A stretch of 64,000 nucleotides of DNA. Origin: Deinococcus piscis (GTDB lineage: Bacteria; Deinococcota; Deinococci; Deinococcales; Deinococcaceae). Positions 27,891 through 35,836 of this stretch are shown here, piece by piece. The notes below the pieces were generated by a model. It had not been told where the DNA came from. It saw only the letters and a list, made by a program, of their open reading frames with translations, and did no database searches. The translations under genes were made by a program, and so were the position numbers. Within the stretch, counting starts at the first letter, position 1, and every line of letters begins with the position of its first letter. The DNA lies in contig NZ_BNAL01000002.1 of assembly GCF_014653275.1 (NCBI RefSeq), positions 123,569 to 187,568 on the forward strand, in the 5' to 3' direction.

Positions 27891-27953
27891 ATTCCTCACA
27901 GGAACCCAGGACCCCTCCCGCCCCGCTTCAGCGCAGGCGGGCGAATTTTTTTT
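27855..27953 (+). promoter_or_regulatory. trp attenuator: alternative hairpins and intrinsic terminator
   Basis: Three mutually exclusive structures can be read. The first pairs TGGCCCTCGC (27855-27864, including the third Trp codon) with GCGAGccGGCCA (27869-27880). The second pairs GCCAGCGC (27877-27884) with GCGCAGGC (27931-27938), with one A-A mismatch. The third is the terminator CCCGCC (27917-27922) with GGCGGG (27936-27941), an inner CGC-TTCA-GCG stem and T8 at 27946-27953. Stalling on the Trp codons would free 27877-27884 for the second pairing and disrupt the terminator; a ribosome at the stop codon would cover it and allow termination. Confidence 0.75.
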
Positions 27954-28007
27954 GGAGCAGGCTGGCCCGCCTGAAGACCCTCTCCCCTCTTCAGAAAGGC
28001 CCTGTCC

Positions 28008-29606
28008 ATGTCTCTCCTTTTTCCTGCTTCCACCCCGGCCCGCTACCACCCCGACGCGCTGCACTGCTTTCAGGCGCTGCGCCCTGGGGACCACGCCGAA
28101 GCTGTCTTGCTCGAAAGTGCCGATGTCACGTCCGGCGCTCATCTCCAGAGCCTGATGCTGCTGCGCCCGGCCCTGCGGCTGACCTGCCAGGGCCAGGCGG
28201 TGACGGCGCAGGCACTCACGCCCACTGGCCACAGGGCACTGGAACTGCTGGCAGAGCAACTTGCCTCTCACATCAGCGCCCAAAGCGCAGGCGAGCTGAC
28301 CCTGCATTTCGCGGCCCCGCCCACAGGCCTGAGTGAGAGCGAACGGCTGAAGTTTCCCAGCAACGTAGAGCCGCTGCGCGTGTTACAGCGGGCGCTGAAC
28401 GGCCAAGACGAGCTTCAGCCATTGCTGCTGGGGGTCTTTGGCTTTGACCTGCTCGCCTCGTTCGAGCGGCTGCCGCAGGTGAAAGAAGGCGTCAACACTT
28501 GCCCGGACTACCGCTTTTATCTGGCTGAAACCGCCCTGGTGCTGGACCATCAGCAGGAGACGGCGCAGCTGCTGGGCCTGGGCACGGCGGCCAGCGAGGG
28601 GACGCTGCGGGCCGAGCTGGACGCCCTGGCCGCGCAGTTGGAGCGACTGGACGCGCCCACGCCGCTGCTCCCGCTCCCCACGCCGCTGCCCCAGCCTCAG
28701 GCCCAGGCTTTTCCCGACAGCGCCACTTTCCAGGCGCAGGTGAGCGCGCTGCAAGAACACATCCAGGCCGGTGACATCTATCAGGTGGTGCCCTCGCGGC
28801 GCTTTACCCTGCCCTGCCCAGACGCCCTGGCCGCCTACGCCGAGCTCAAGCGGCTGAATCCCAGCCCGTACCTCTTTTATCTACACGGGGGCGAATTCGA
28901 GCTGTTCGGAGCCTCGCCCGAATCGGCGCTGAAGTTCACAGCGGCTGGCCGCCAGGCCGAGTTGTACCCCATCGCAGGCACGCGGGCGCGGGGCCGTGAC
29001 GAGGAGGGCCGCATCTGCCCCGAGCGCGACAGCCGCCAGGAGCTGGAACTGCGGCTGGACCGCAAGGAGCTGTCCGAACACCTGATGCTGCTGGACCTGG
29101 CCCGCAACGACCTGGCGCGGGTGGCGGTGCCGGGCACCCGCCGCGTGGCCCGGTTGCTGGACGTGGACCGCTACTCGCAGGTCATGCACCTGGTCAGTCA
29201 GGTGGTGGCCCAGCTGAGCCCCGAGCTGGACGCACTCGACGCCTACCGCGCCTGCATGAACATGGGCACGCTGAGCGGCGCGCCCAAGCTGGAAGCCACC
29301 CGGCTGCTGCGCATGACCGAGGGTGAGCGGCGCGGCTCCTACGGCGGGGCGGTGGGCTACCTGGCTGGGGGCGGTGACATGGATACCTGCATCGTGATTC
29401 GCTCGGGCTTCGTGCAGGGCGGGCAGTGCACCGTGCAGGCGGGCGCAGGCGTGGTGCGCGACTCGGACCCCGCCGCCGAAGCTGCCGAAACCGAGCAAAA
29501 AGCGCGGGCGGTGCTGCTGGCCGTGACCCTGGCGAGTGGATGGGGCGGGAACACTGCCGACCCCATCTCGATGCGGCGGCCTGCCCGCCGGGAGGAACTG
29601 GCATGA
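28008..29606 (+). CDS. trpE: anthranilate synthase component I (TrpE)
   Basis: TrpE makes anthranilate from chorismate with TrpG. The 532-residue protein has the chorismate-binding core with FQVVPSRR-like IYQVVPSRRFTLPCP, FGASPES, PIAGTRARGR, LMLLDLARNDLARV and GTLSGAPKLEA. The N-terminal LLESADVTS (about residues 34-42) resembles the tryptophan feedback site of the enteric enzyme, so allosteric inhibition by Trp is expected. The whole sequence reads much like enterobacterial TrpE, from memory of that family. Its stop overlaps the trpG start (ATGA). Confidence 0.96.
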   Translation: MSLLFPASTPARYHPDALHCFQALRPGDHAEAVLLESADVTSGAHLQSLMLLRPALRLTCQGQAVTAQALTPTGHRALELLAEQLASHISAQSAGELTLHFAAPPTGLSESERLKFPSNVEPLRVLQRALNGQDELQPLLLGVFGFDLLASFERLPQVKEGVNTCPDYRFYLAETALVLDHQQETAQLLGLGTAASEGTLRAELDALAAQLERLDAPTPLLPLPTPLPQPQAQAFPDSATFQAQVSALQEHIQAGDIYQVVPSRRFTLPCPDALAAYAELKRLNPSPYLFYLHGGEFELFGASPESALKFTAAGRQAELYPIAGTRARGRDEEGRICPERDSRQELELRLDRKELSEHLMLLDLARNDLARVAVPGTRRVARLLDVDRYSQVMHLVSQVVAQLSPELDALDAYRACMNMGTLSGAPKLEATRLLRMTEGERRGSYGGAVGYLAGGGDMDTCIVIRSGFVQGGQCTVQAGAGVVRDSDPAAEAAETEQKARAVLLAVTLASGWGGNTADPISMRRPARREELA

Positions 29607-30220
29607 ACAGGCCAAATGTACTGTTGCTCGACAACCGCGACTCGTTCGTCTACAACCTGCAAGAAGAATTCGCCTCAGCAGGCATGAACGTGGACGTGTA
29701 CCGCAACGACGTACCCGCCGCCGAGCTCTTGCAGCGGCTGGAACAGAGCCGGGCGCTGCTGGTGCTCTCGCCAGGGCCAGGCCACCCGCAGGATGCCGGC
29801 GAGTTGATGCCACTGCTGCGCGCCAGCCTGGGCCGCTTTCCGGTGCTGGGCATCTGTCTGGGCTTTCAGGCACTGATAGAGGGCAGCGGCGGGGCGGTGG
29901 GCCGGGTTGGGGCGGTCCACGGCGAAGCGCAGCCGCTCACGCTGACCGCTGAGGGCACCGGGCATCCGCTCTTTGCTGGGCTGGGCCGCGTCAGTGTGGC
30001 CCGCTACCACTCGCTGGGCACCCGCACGCTGCCGCCCGACCTGCACCCACTGGCCGAGATAGACGGCATCTGCATGGCCGCCGAGCACCGCTCCGCCGCC
30101 GCGCTGGGCTACCAGTTTCACCCCGAATCTGTCCTTACGCCCCATGGCCGCGAGCTGCTGCTGCGGGCCGCCGCCTACCTCTGTCCATCCGTTCCCCAAC
30201 CCCAGGAGGCCACCGCATGA
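29603..30220 (+). CDS. trpG: anthranilate synthase component II, glutamine amidotransferase (TrpG)
   Basis: TrpG releases ammonia from glutamine for TrpE. The 205-residue class I amidotransferase starts NVLLLDNRDSFVYNL. It contains LSPGPGHPQDAG, the nucleophile Cys in LGICLGFQAL and the catalytic His-x-Glu in YQFHPESVLTPHG. It is a separate protein, not fused to TrpD as in E. coli. Both ends overlap neighbours by 4 nt (ATGA at 29603 and at 30217), so trpE-trpG-trpD are translationally coupled. That order and its place in a complete trp operon argue for TrpG rather than the folate enzyme PabA. Confidence 0.95.
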   Translation: MNRPNVLLLDNRDSFVYNLQEEFASAGMNVDVYRNDVPAAELLQRLEQSRALLVLSPGPGHPQDAGELMPLLRASLGRFPVLGICLGFQALIEGSGGAVGRVGAVHGEAQPLTLTAEGTGHPLFAGLGRVSVARYHSLGTRTLPPDLHPLAEIDGICMAAEHRSAAALGYQFHPESVLTPHGRELLLRAAAYLCPSVPQPQEATA

Positions 30221-31290
30221 CCCAGACCACCATGACCCAGACTGCTATGACCCGCACCGTTCCCACCCCCGCCGACCTGCTGCGCTCTGCCCTGCTGGGC
30301 CAGCGCCTGACCCAGACCGAGTCGCAGCGCCTGTTCAGCGCCATGATCGCGGGCGACTTGACCGAAGGGCAGATGGCCGGCCTCCTGATGACCATGAAGA
30401 CGCGCGGCGAAACGGCCGAAGAACTGGCAGGCGCGGCTCTGGCCTACCGCGAAGCCTGTCTGCCCTTCCCGCAGCAGCCGCGCCCCATTGCCGACTCGGT
30501 GGGCACTGGGGGCGATATGGCGGGCACCATCAACATTTCCACGGCAGCCTCGCTGGTCGCGTCCAGCCTGGGCGTGCCGGTTGCCAAGCACGGCAACCGC
30601 TCGGTGAGCAGCCGCGCCGGCTCGGCGGACCTGGCCGAAGCCCTGGGCATTCCCACCCAGCTGAGCACCGAAGACGCCGCCCGGCAGCTGGCCGAGCATA
30701 ACTTTTGCTACATCTTCGCCACCCAGTACCACCCGGCAGTAGGCCGCATCATGCCGCTGCGCCGGGCGCTGGCAGTGCCCACCCTGCTCAACTTCCTGGG
30801 ACCACTGCTCAATCCGGCGCGCCCCACCCGCCAGCTGCTGGGCGTGGCCCGCGCCGAGGTCGCGCCGCTGCTGGCGCAGACGCTGGCCCAACTGGGCGCC
30901 ACGCGGGCACTGGTGGTGCACGGCTCAGGACTGGACGAAATCGCGCTGCACGGCCCCACCCAGGTGTACGAGGTGTTCGAGGATGACCGCATTGAGCACT
31001 ACACGGTGACGCCCGCCGACCTGGGCCTGAAGGACCGGCCCCTCTCGGCGCTGGTGGGCGGCGAGGCGCACGAGAACGCCCGGATGATTCAGGCGGTGCT
31101 CGAAGGCCAGGGCGCAGAAGCCCACCGCGAAGCCATCGCCGCCGCCACCGGAGCGCTGCTGTACTTGATGGGTGACGCAGGCACCATCCGGGACGGGGTA
31201 GAACAGGCCATGGAACATCTGCTTTCAGGCCGCGCAGCCGAGCATGTAGAGCGGCTCAAAACCTCAGTCCACACGGAGGCAGACGCATGA
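30217..31290 (+). CDS. trpD: anthranilate phosphoribosyltransferase (TrpD)
   Basis: TrpD transfers phosphoribosyl from PRPP to anthranilate. The 357-residue protein contains the PRPP/Mg site GTGGDMAGTINISTAAS, KHGNRSVSSRAGSADLAEALG and the conserved NFLGPLLNPARP. Three in-frame ATG codons lie at the start (MTQTT-MTQTA-MTRTV). The first overlaps the trpG stop and was kept. The last would begin closer to the family consensus. The stop overlaps the next gene (ATGA). Confidence 0.95.
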   Translation: MTQTTMTQTAMTRTVPTPADLLRSALLGQRLTQTESQRLFSAMIAGDLTEGQMAGLLMTMKTRGETAEELAGAALAYREACLPFPQQPRPIADSVGTGGDMAGTINISTAASLVASSLGVPVAKHGNRSVSSRAGSADLAEALGIPTQLSTEDAARQLAEHNFCYIFATQYHPAVGRIMPLRRALAVPTLLNFLGPLLNPARPTRQLLGVARAEVAPLLAQTLAQLGATRALVVHGSGLDEIALHGPTQVYEVFEDDRIEHYTVTPADLGLKDRPLSALVGGEAHENARMIQAVLEGQGAEAHREAIAAATGALLYLMGDAGTIRDGVEQAMEHLLSGRAAEHVERLKTSVHTEADA

Positions 31291-32639
31291 GCGAAGTCCT
31301 GAAGCGTATCGTGCAGCGGCGGCGCGAGCGGCTGCCGGAGCTGCGTGAGCGCTACGCCCACCTCAGCGCCCAGGCACTGCCGCCCAGCACACGCAGCCTC
31401 AAAACGGCGCTGGCCGCTGGCAACGCTTTTATTCTGGAGTGCAAAAGCGCCAGCCCCAGCCTGGGAGCCATCCGCACCGACTACCGCCCGCAGGAGCTGG
31501 CCCGCATCTACTCGCGCTACGGCGCGGCCATTTCGGTGCTGACAGAGCCGGATCACTTCGGCGGCAGCTACGCGCACCTGACCGCTGTGGCCCTGTCCAC
31601 CCATCTGCCGGTGCTGTGCAAGGACTTCATCGTGGATGAGGTGCAGATTCTGGCTGCCCGCTCGCACGGCGCCGACGCCATTTTGCTGATGCTGTCGGTG
31701 CTAGACGATGCCGAGTACCGCCGCCTGGCCGCACTGGCAACCTCGCTGGGCCTGGACATCCTGACCGAAGTGAGCAGCGAAGAGGAAATGGGCCGCGCCG
31801 CTGCACTGGGGGCCGGGATCATCGGCATCAACCACCGCGACCTGCGTGACCTCAGCATTGATCTGGGCCGCTCGGCGGGGCTGGCCCCCCTGGCTCCGGA
31901 AGGAGCGCTGCTGGTGGCCGAATCGGGCCTGAAAGACAACCGGACCGTGCGGCAAATCGCCCCCCACGTCCACGGCTTTCTGGTGGGCAGCAGCCTCTGC
32001 GCACAGCCGGATGTGGACCGCGCCGCCCGCCGCCTGATTTACGGCGAGCACAAGGTCTGCGGGCTGACAGCTCCCGAAACGGCGCAGGTGGCCGCCGCTG
32101 CCGGGGCCGTGTACGGCGGGCTGATTTTTGCGCCCGGCTCGCCGCGTCAGGTGAGCGTGGACACTGCCCGCAGCATTACGGCGGCGGCCCCTGAGCTGGA
32201 TTATGTGGCGGTCTACACCGGCCACGACCCCGCCGAAGCCGCTGCACTGGCCGCCGAGCTGCCGCTGACCGCCGTTCAGCTGCACGGCGGTCAGGACGAC
32301 ATATTCATCACAGCACTGCGTGAGCGGCTTCCCGCTGGCGTGCAGGTCTGGTACGCGCTCAACATGGCCGCCCGCCAGCCCCAGCCCGGCGTGCCCGTAG
32401 ACCGCTTCGTACTGGACAGCGGCGCAGGCGGCACCGGCCAGGTGTTCGACTGGACACAGATTCCCGCTGACCTGCGTGACCGTGCGCTGCTGGCAGGCGG
32501 TCTGAACCCCGGCAATGCCCGCGCCGCCCTCCAGACTGGCGTGCTCGGCCTGGACTTCAACTCTGGCCTGGAGCGGGAAAAGGGCGTCAAAGACGCAGTG
32601 CTGATTGCCCAGGCATTTGCAGCCGTGCGCGACTACTAG
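31287..32639 (+). CDS. trpCF: bifunctional indole-3-glycerol-phosphate synthase / phosphoribosylanthranilate isomerase (TrpCF)
   Basis: A 450-residue fusion of two TIM barrels that catalyse consecutive steps. Residues 1-250 are TrpC: FILECKSASPSLG, LCKDFIVDEVQI, GINHRDLRDLSID and VAESGLKD. Residues about 251-450 are TrpF: VCGLTAPETA, VQLHGGQDD, VLDSGAGGTGQVFDW and AGGLNPGNAR...GLDFNSGLE. The domain order and linker resemble the enterobacterial TrpC protein, which carries the same fusion. Separate trpC and trpF genes are the commoner state outside gammaproteobacteria. ATGA overlap with trpD. Confidence 0.95.
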   Translation: MSEVLKRIVQRRRERLPELRERYAHLSAQALPPSTRSLKTALAAGNAFILECKSASPSLGAIRTDYRPQELARIYSRYGAAISVLTEPDHFGGSYAHLTAVALSTHLPVLCKDFIVDEVQILAARSHGADAILLMLSVLDDAEYRRLAALATSLGLDILTEVSSEEEMGRAAALGAGIIGINHRDLRDLSIDLGRSAGLAPLAPEGALLVAESGLKDNRTVRQIAPHVHGFLVGSSLCAQPDVDRAARRLIYGEHKVCGLTAPETAQVAAAAGAVYGGLIFAPGSPRQVSVDTARSITAAAPELDYVAVYTGHDPAEAAALAAELPLTAVQLHGGQDDIFITALRERLPAGVQVWYALNMAARQPQPGVPVDRFVLDSGAGGTGQVFDWTQIPADLRDRALLAGGLNPGNARAALQTGVLGLDFNSGLEREKGVKDAVLIAQAFAAVRDY

Positions 32640-32644
32640 CTTTC

Positions 32645-32676
32645 CCTAGACCCTTAGACCCTTGGACCTTTAGACC
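32645..32676. repeat. four-unit octamer repeat upstream of trpB, copy C
   Basis: Four contiguous 8-bp units, CCTAGACC, CTTAGACC, CTTGGACC and TTTAGACC, fill the 55-bp gap between trpCF and trpB. The gap ends with an ACAGGAG ribosome binding site for trpB. The unit is the one seen before hemH and hemY. Confidence 0.85.
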
Positions 32677-32694
32677 CCAACAGGAGCCTTCCCT

Positions 32695-33939
32695 ATGACC
32701 ACCCAGACTTCCCCCGCCAACGCCCCAACCCCCGGCGGCCAGCCCCGCCTCCCGGCCTACTTTGGCGAGTTCGGCGGTCAGTTCGTGCCCGAAATCCTAC
32801 TACCCGCGCTGGACCAGCTGGAGGCCGAATTCATCGCCGCGCAGCAAGACCCCGAGTTTCAGGCCGAGTTCCGCGCCCTGCTCAAAGACTACCTGGGCCG
32901 CCCCACCCCACTGACCGAGTGTCGGCATCTGCCACTGGAAGGCCGGGCACGCATTTTTCTCAAGCGTGAAGACCTGCTGCATGGCGGCGCCCACAAGACC
33001 AATCAGGTGCTGGGCCAGGCCCTGCTCGCCAAGCGCATGGGCAAAAAGCGGGTGATTGCCGAAACCGGCGCAGGGCAGCACGGCACCGCCACCGCCCTGG
33101 CCTGCGCCCTGATGGGCCTGGAATGCACGGTCTACATGGGAGCCAAAGACGTGGCCCGGCAGCAGCCCAACGTGTTCCGCATGGAGCTGATGGGGGCCAA
33201 GGTCGTGCCGGTAGATGCGGGCAGCGGCACCCTCAAGGACGCCGTGAATGAGGCGCTGCGCGACTGGACCGCGTCATATGACACCACCCACTACCTGCTG
33301 GGCACCGCCGCTGGGCCACACCCCTTTCCCACCATCGTGCGCGAGTTTCACCGCATGATTTCCGAAGAAGCCAAGGCGCAGATGCTGGAGCGTATCGGGC
33401 GGCTGCCCGACGAGGTGATTGCCTGCGTGGGCGGCGGCTCCAACGCCATCGGCATGTTCGCGGACTTTATTGATGAGCCGGATGTGCGCCTGACCGGGGT
33501 AGAACCGGCGGGCGAGGGCCTCGACAGCGGACGCCACGGCGCGCCCATCCACGCGGGCAAAGTGGGCATTCTGCATGGGTCACGCACTTTTGTGATGCGG
33601 ACCGCCGAGGGGCAGGTCGAAGAATCTCACTCGGTGTCGGCGGGGTTGGACTATCCCGGCGTAGGGCCGCAGCATGCCTACTTGCAGGCGTCGGGCCGGG
33701 CGCAGTACGTGGGCATTACCGACGCAGAAGCGGTCGAAGCGTTCGGGCTGCTCAGCCGATATGAGGGCATCATTCCCGCGCTGGAATCAGCCCACGCGCT
33801 GGCCTACGCGCTCAAGGTCGCCAAAGACGCGCCGGAAGGCACGGCGCTGCTGGTGAATCTGTCGGGCCGGGGCGACAAGGACATTGACCACGTACGGGTG
33901 ATGATGGACGCCGAGCCGCATGAAGGAGGTGAGGCATGA
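32695..33939 (+). CDS. trpB: tryptophan synthase beta chain (TrpB)
   Basis: TrpB condenses indole with serine using PLP. The 414-residue protein has the opening [18 protein letters not shown], the PLP lysine in [20 protein letters not shown], the substrate Glu in AETGAGQHG and the phosphate loop [10 protein letters not shown]. It belongs to the TrpB1 type that pairs with TrpA, and reads close to the enteric protein. The ribosome binding site is good (ACAGGAG). The stop overlaps trpA (ATGA at 33936-33939). Confidence 0.96.
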   Translation: MTTQTSPANAPTPGGQPRLPAYFGEFGGQFVPEILLPALDQLEAEFIAAQQDPEFQAEFRALLKDYLGRPTPLTECRHLPLEGRARIFLKREDLLHGGAHKTNQVLGQALLAKRMGKKRVIAETGAGQHGTATALACALMGLECTVYMGAKDVARQQPNVFRMELMGAKVVPVDAGSGTLKDAVNEALRDWTASYDTTHYLLGTAAGPHPFPTIVREFHRMISEEAKAQMLERIGRLPDEVIACVGGGSNAIGMFADFIDEPDVRLTGVEPAGEGLDSGRHGAPIHAGKVGILHGSRTFVMRTAEGQVEESHSVSAGLDYPGVGPQHAYLQASGRAQYVGITDAEAVEAFGLLSRYEGIIPALESAHALAYALKVAKDAPEGTALLVNLSGRGDKDIDHVRVMMDAEPHEGGEA

Positions 33940-34769
33940 GCCGCTACGACAAGATGTTTGCCGGGCTGCGTGAGCGGGGAGAAGGCGCTTTCGTGCCATT
34001 CGTGACGCTGGGCGACCCGGACATAGAGACGAGTGAGCGCATCCTCCGCACCCTGCTGGACGCCGGCGCCGACGCGCTGGAACTGGGCCTGCCCTTTTCC
34101 GACCCAGTGGCCGACGGCTCCACCATCCAGGCGGCCAACATCCGGGCGCTGGCAGCAGGGGCGGGCCTGACCACGGGTCTGAATACCGTCCGGCGGGTGC
34201 GGGCCGATTATCCAGACGTGCCGCTGGGCCTGCTGGTGTACGCCAATCTGGTGGAATCCTACGGACTGGATGCGTTTTACGGTGGGGTGGCCGCCGCTGG
34301 GGCTGACTCGGTGCTGGTCGCCGACGTGCCACTGCGCGAGGGGGGCCGCTTTCAGGCGGCAGCGCAGCGGCACGGGGTCGCGCCTATCTTTATTGCACCG
34401 CCAGATGCCAGCGAGGAGCGACTGCGCGGCGTGGCGCAGGAGTCGCGTGGATACGTATACCTGCTGGCCCGCGCCGGCGTGACTGGCGTAGGAGGCGGCA
34501 CCGCAAAACCCGCCGAGCGCGTGATTCGTACCCTGCGGGACGCGGGCGCGCCGCCCACCCTGCTGGGGTTCGGCATCGCTCAGCCGGAGCATGTGCGGGC
34601 CGCTTTGGACGCGGGGGCAGACGGGGCCATCAGTGGCTCGGCGGTGGTGCGAATCATTGAGCAGCATGGGGGCGACGAGGCAGCCATGCTGGCGGGCCTA
34701 CGGGCCTTCGTGCAGGAGATGAAGGCGGCGACCCGCACTGAACCAGAGCACGGGACCAAAGGGAGCTAG
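33936..34769 (+). CDS. trpA: tryptophan synthase alpha chain (TrpA)
   Basis: TrpA cleaves indole-3-glycerol phosphate to indole and channels it to TrpB. The 277-residue TIM barrel starts [26 protein letters not shown] (first catalytic Glu region lies in [15 protein letters not shown], with the Asp in DVPLREG). It ends with [15 protein letters not shown] and MKAATR, which is strikingly like the enteric C-terminus. It is the last gene of the operon. Its TAG overlaps the TAG of the convergent recombinase-like gene inside the palindrome CTAG, leaving no room for a terminator between them. Confidence 0.96.
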   Translation: MSRYDKMFAGLRERGEGAFVPFVTLGDPDIETSERILRTLLDAGADALELGLPFSDPVADGSTIQAANIRALAAGAGLTTGLNTVRRVRADYPDVPLGLLVYANLVESYGLDAFYGGVAAAGADSVLVADVPLREGGRFQAAAQRHGVAPIFIAPPDASEERLRGVAQESRGYVYLLARAGVTGVGGGTAKPAERVIRTLRDAGAPPTLLGFGIAQPEHVRAALDAGADGAISGSAVVRIIEQHGGDEAAMLAGLRAFVQEMKAATRTEPEHGTKGS

Positions 34770-35698
34770 TCGCCTTGCTTGGGGGACTGGTCCTGGCTGT
34801 CCAGCACCCCCTGGGCCAGGCCCAGGGCTTCTTTGTAGGCTTTGGGGCTGACGTAGCCGGCGTCCAGATAGGTCAGGGTTTGCCCAAAGTCCCGCAGGGC
34901 CGCCTGCCGCAGATGCGAGGGCGGCACGTAGTCCACGTTGGCTTCCTTGCAGGTGCGCCACAGTGCCTGCCGGAACCCGGCGTCCGTGCGGATGGTCAGC
35001 ACATGCCCCTTGGAAAAGAACCAGCCGCCGTGCTTGTCGGCAAGGTGCTGAAGCGAGTGCAGCACTTCGGGAGCCAGGTGGGTCTCGGTGCGGCGGCGCA
35101 GGATGGTGCCGCGCTGCGGGTCAATGTCCGCCCACTTCAGGTCCAGCACCTCGCCGGTCTGGAACGCCTGGCGGGTAATCAGGCGCAGCGCCGCCCGCAT
35201 TTCCGGGTCCTTGGCCTGAAGAATCAGGCGCTCAATGGCCGGTCTGGACGGCAGGTAGTTCAGTTGGCGCTGCGCGGGTGGGCGCTTGTAGCCGTACAGC
35301 GGGTCGCGGCGAATCAGCCCCTCTTCGTACAGGGCACGGTACATGGCCCCCAGCAGGGTCAGGCGGGTGCGGACCGTGTTGGGCTTGGCTGTGTCGGGAC
35401 CGCTACGGGTTTCACCCAGCGGAGCGCCCAGCCAAGCCTGAAAGTCCTCCGGTGGGCTGAGCAGGTTCACGCCGTCGCGCTCCGCCGCCTCGAAAATCCA
35501 TTTCAGGGTAGAGCGGACCGTGTGCTGCGGCGCACGAAAGGCATCTGGCAGCATCGCCACTACCCGGTCCAGGTCCGCTTCCTGCACGGCGCGGGCCAGC
35601 TTGAGCTGACGCTCGTCCTGGGCCACTTCGGAACCCCCGCCCGTCATGGTATGGCCTGCCCCACCAGGCCCAGCTTCACTGTCCCCGCCTTTTGTCAT
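34766..35698 (-). CDS. tyrosine recombinase/integrase-like protein with degenerate catalytic motifs
   Basis: A 310-residue protein with the two-domain layout of a tyrosine recombinase: an N-terminal SAM-like helical domain (residues about 35-130) and a C-terminal catalytic-fold domain. The box I region reads RQAFQTGEVLDLKWADID, where active enzymes have Gly-Leu-Arg, so the first catalytic Arg seems absent. The box II region reads PPSHLRQAALRD rather than HxLRH. A Tyr is available near the end (LTYLDAGYVSPKAY). It is probably a domesticated or DNA-binding-only relative. The gene is convergent with trpA and shares the CTAG stop. Confidence 0.7.
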   Translation of the reverse strand: MTKGGDSEAGPGGAGHTMTGGGSEVAQDERQLKLARAVQEADLDRVVAMLPDAFRAPQHTVRSTLKWIFEAAERDGVNLLSPPEDFQAWLGAPLGETRSGPDTAKPNTVRTRLTLLGAMYRALYEEGLIRRDPLYGYKRPPAQRQLNYLPSRPAIERLILQAKDPEMRAALRLITRQAFQTGEVLDLKWADIDPQRGTILRRRTETHLAPEVLHSLQHLADKHGGWFFSKGHVLTIRTDAGFRQALWRTCKEANVDYVPPSHLRQAALRDFGQTLTYLDAGYVSPKAYKEALGLAQGVLDSQDQSPKQGD

Positions 35699-35714
35699 AC
35701 GCGCAGTATGTGAC
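35693..35714. promoter_or_regulatory. imperfect inverted repeat over the recombinase-like gene start
   Basis: TGTCATAC and GTATG(T)GACA are arranged around GCGCA, with one extra T in the right arm. The repeat covers the start codon and the expected -10 (CATACT, minus strand) of the recombinase-like gene, so it could be an autoregulatory site. Seen by eye only. Confidence 0.35.
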
Positions 35715-35836
35715 AGTGACGGTCAGGGCGCAAGTCTGAGGCGTACGGGGGGATAGATAAGGCCGCCACGAAACCCCTACGCGGCGACAAATGCAGCGTC
35801 CAGCCCCGCTAGGTCCGCTATCATGCAGGGCAACCA

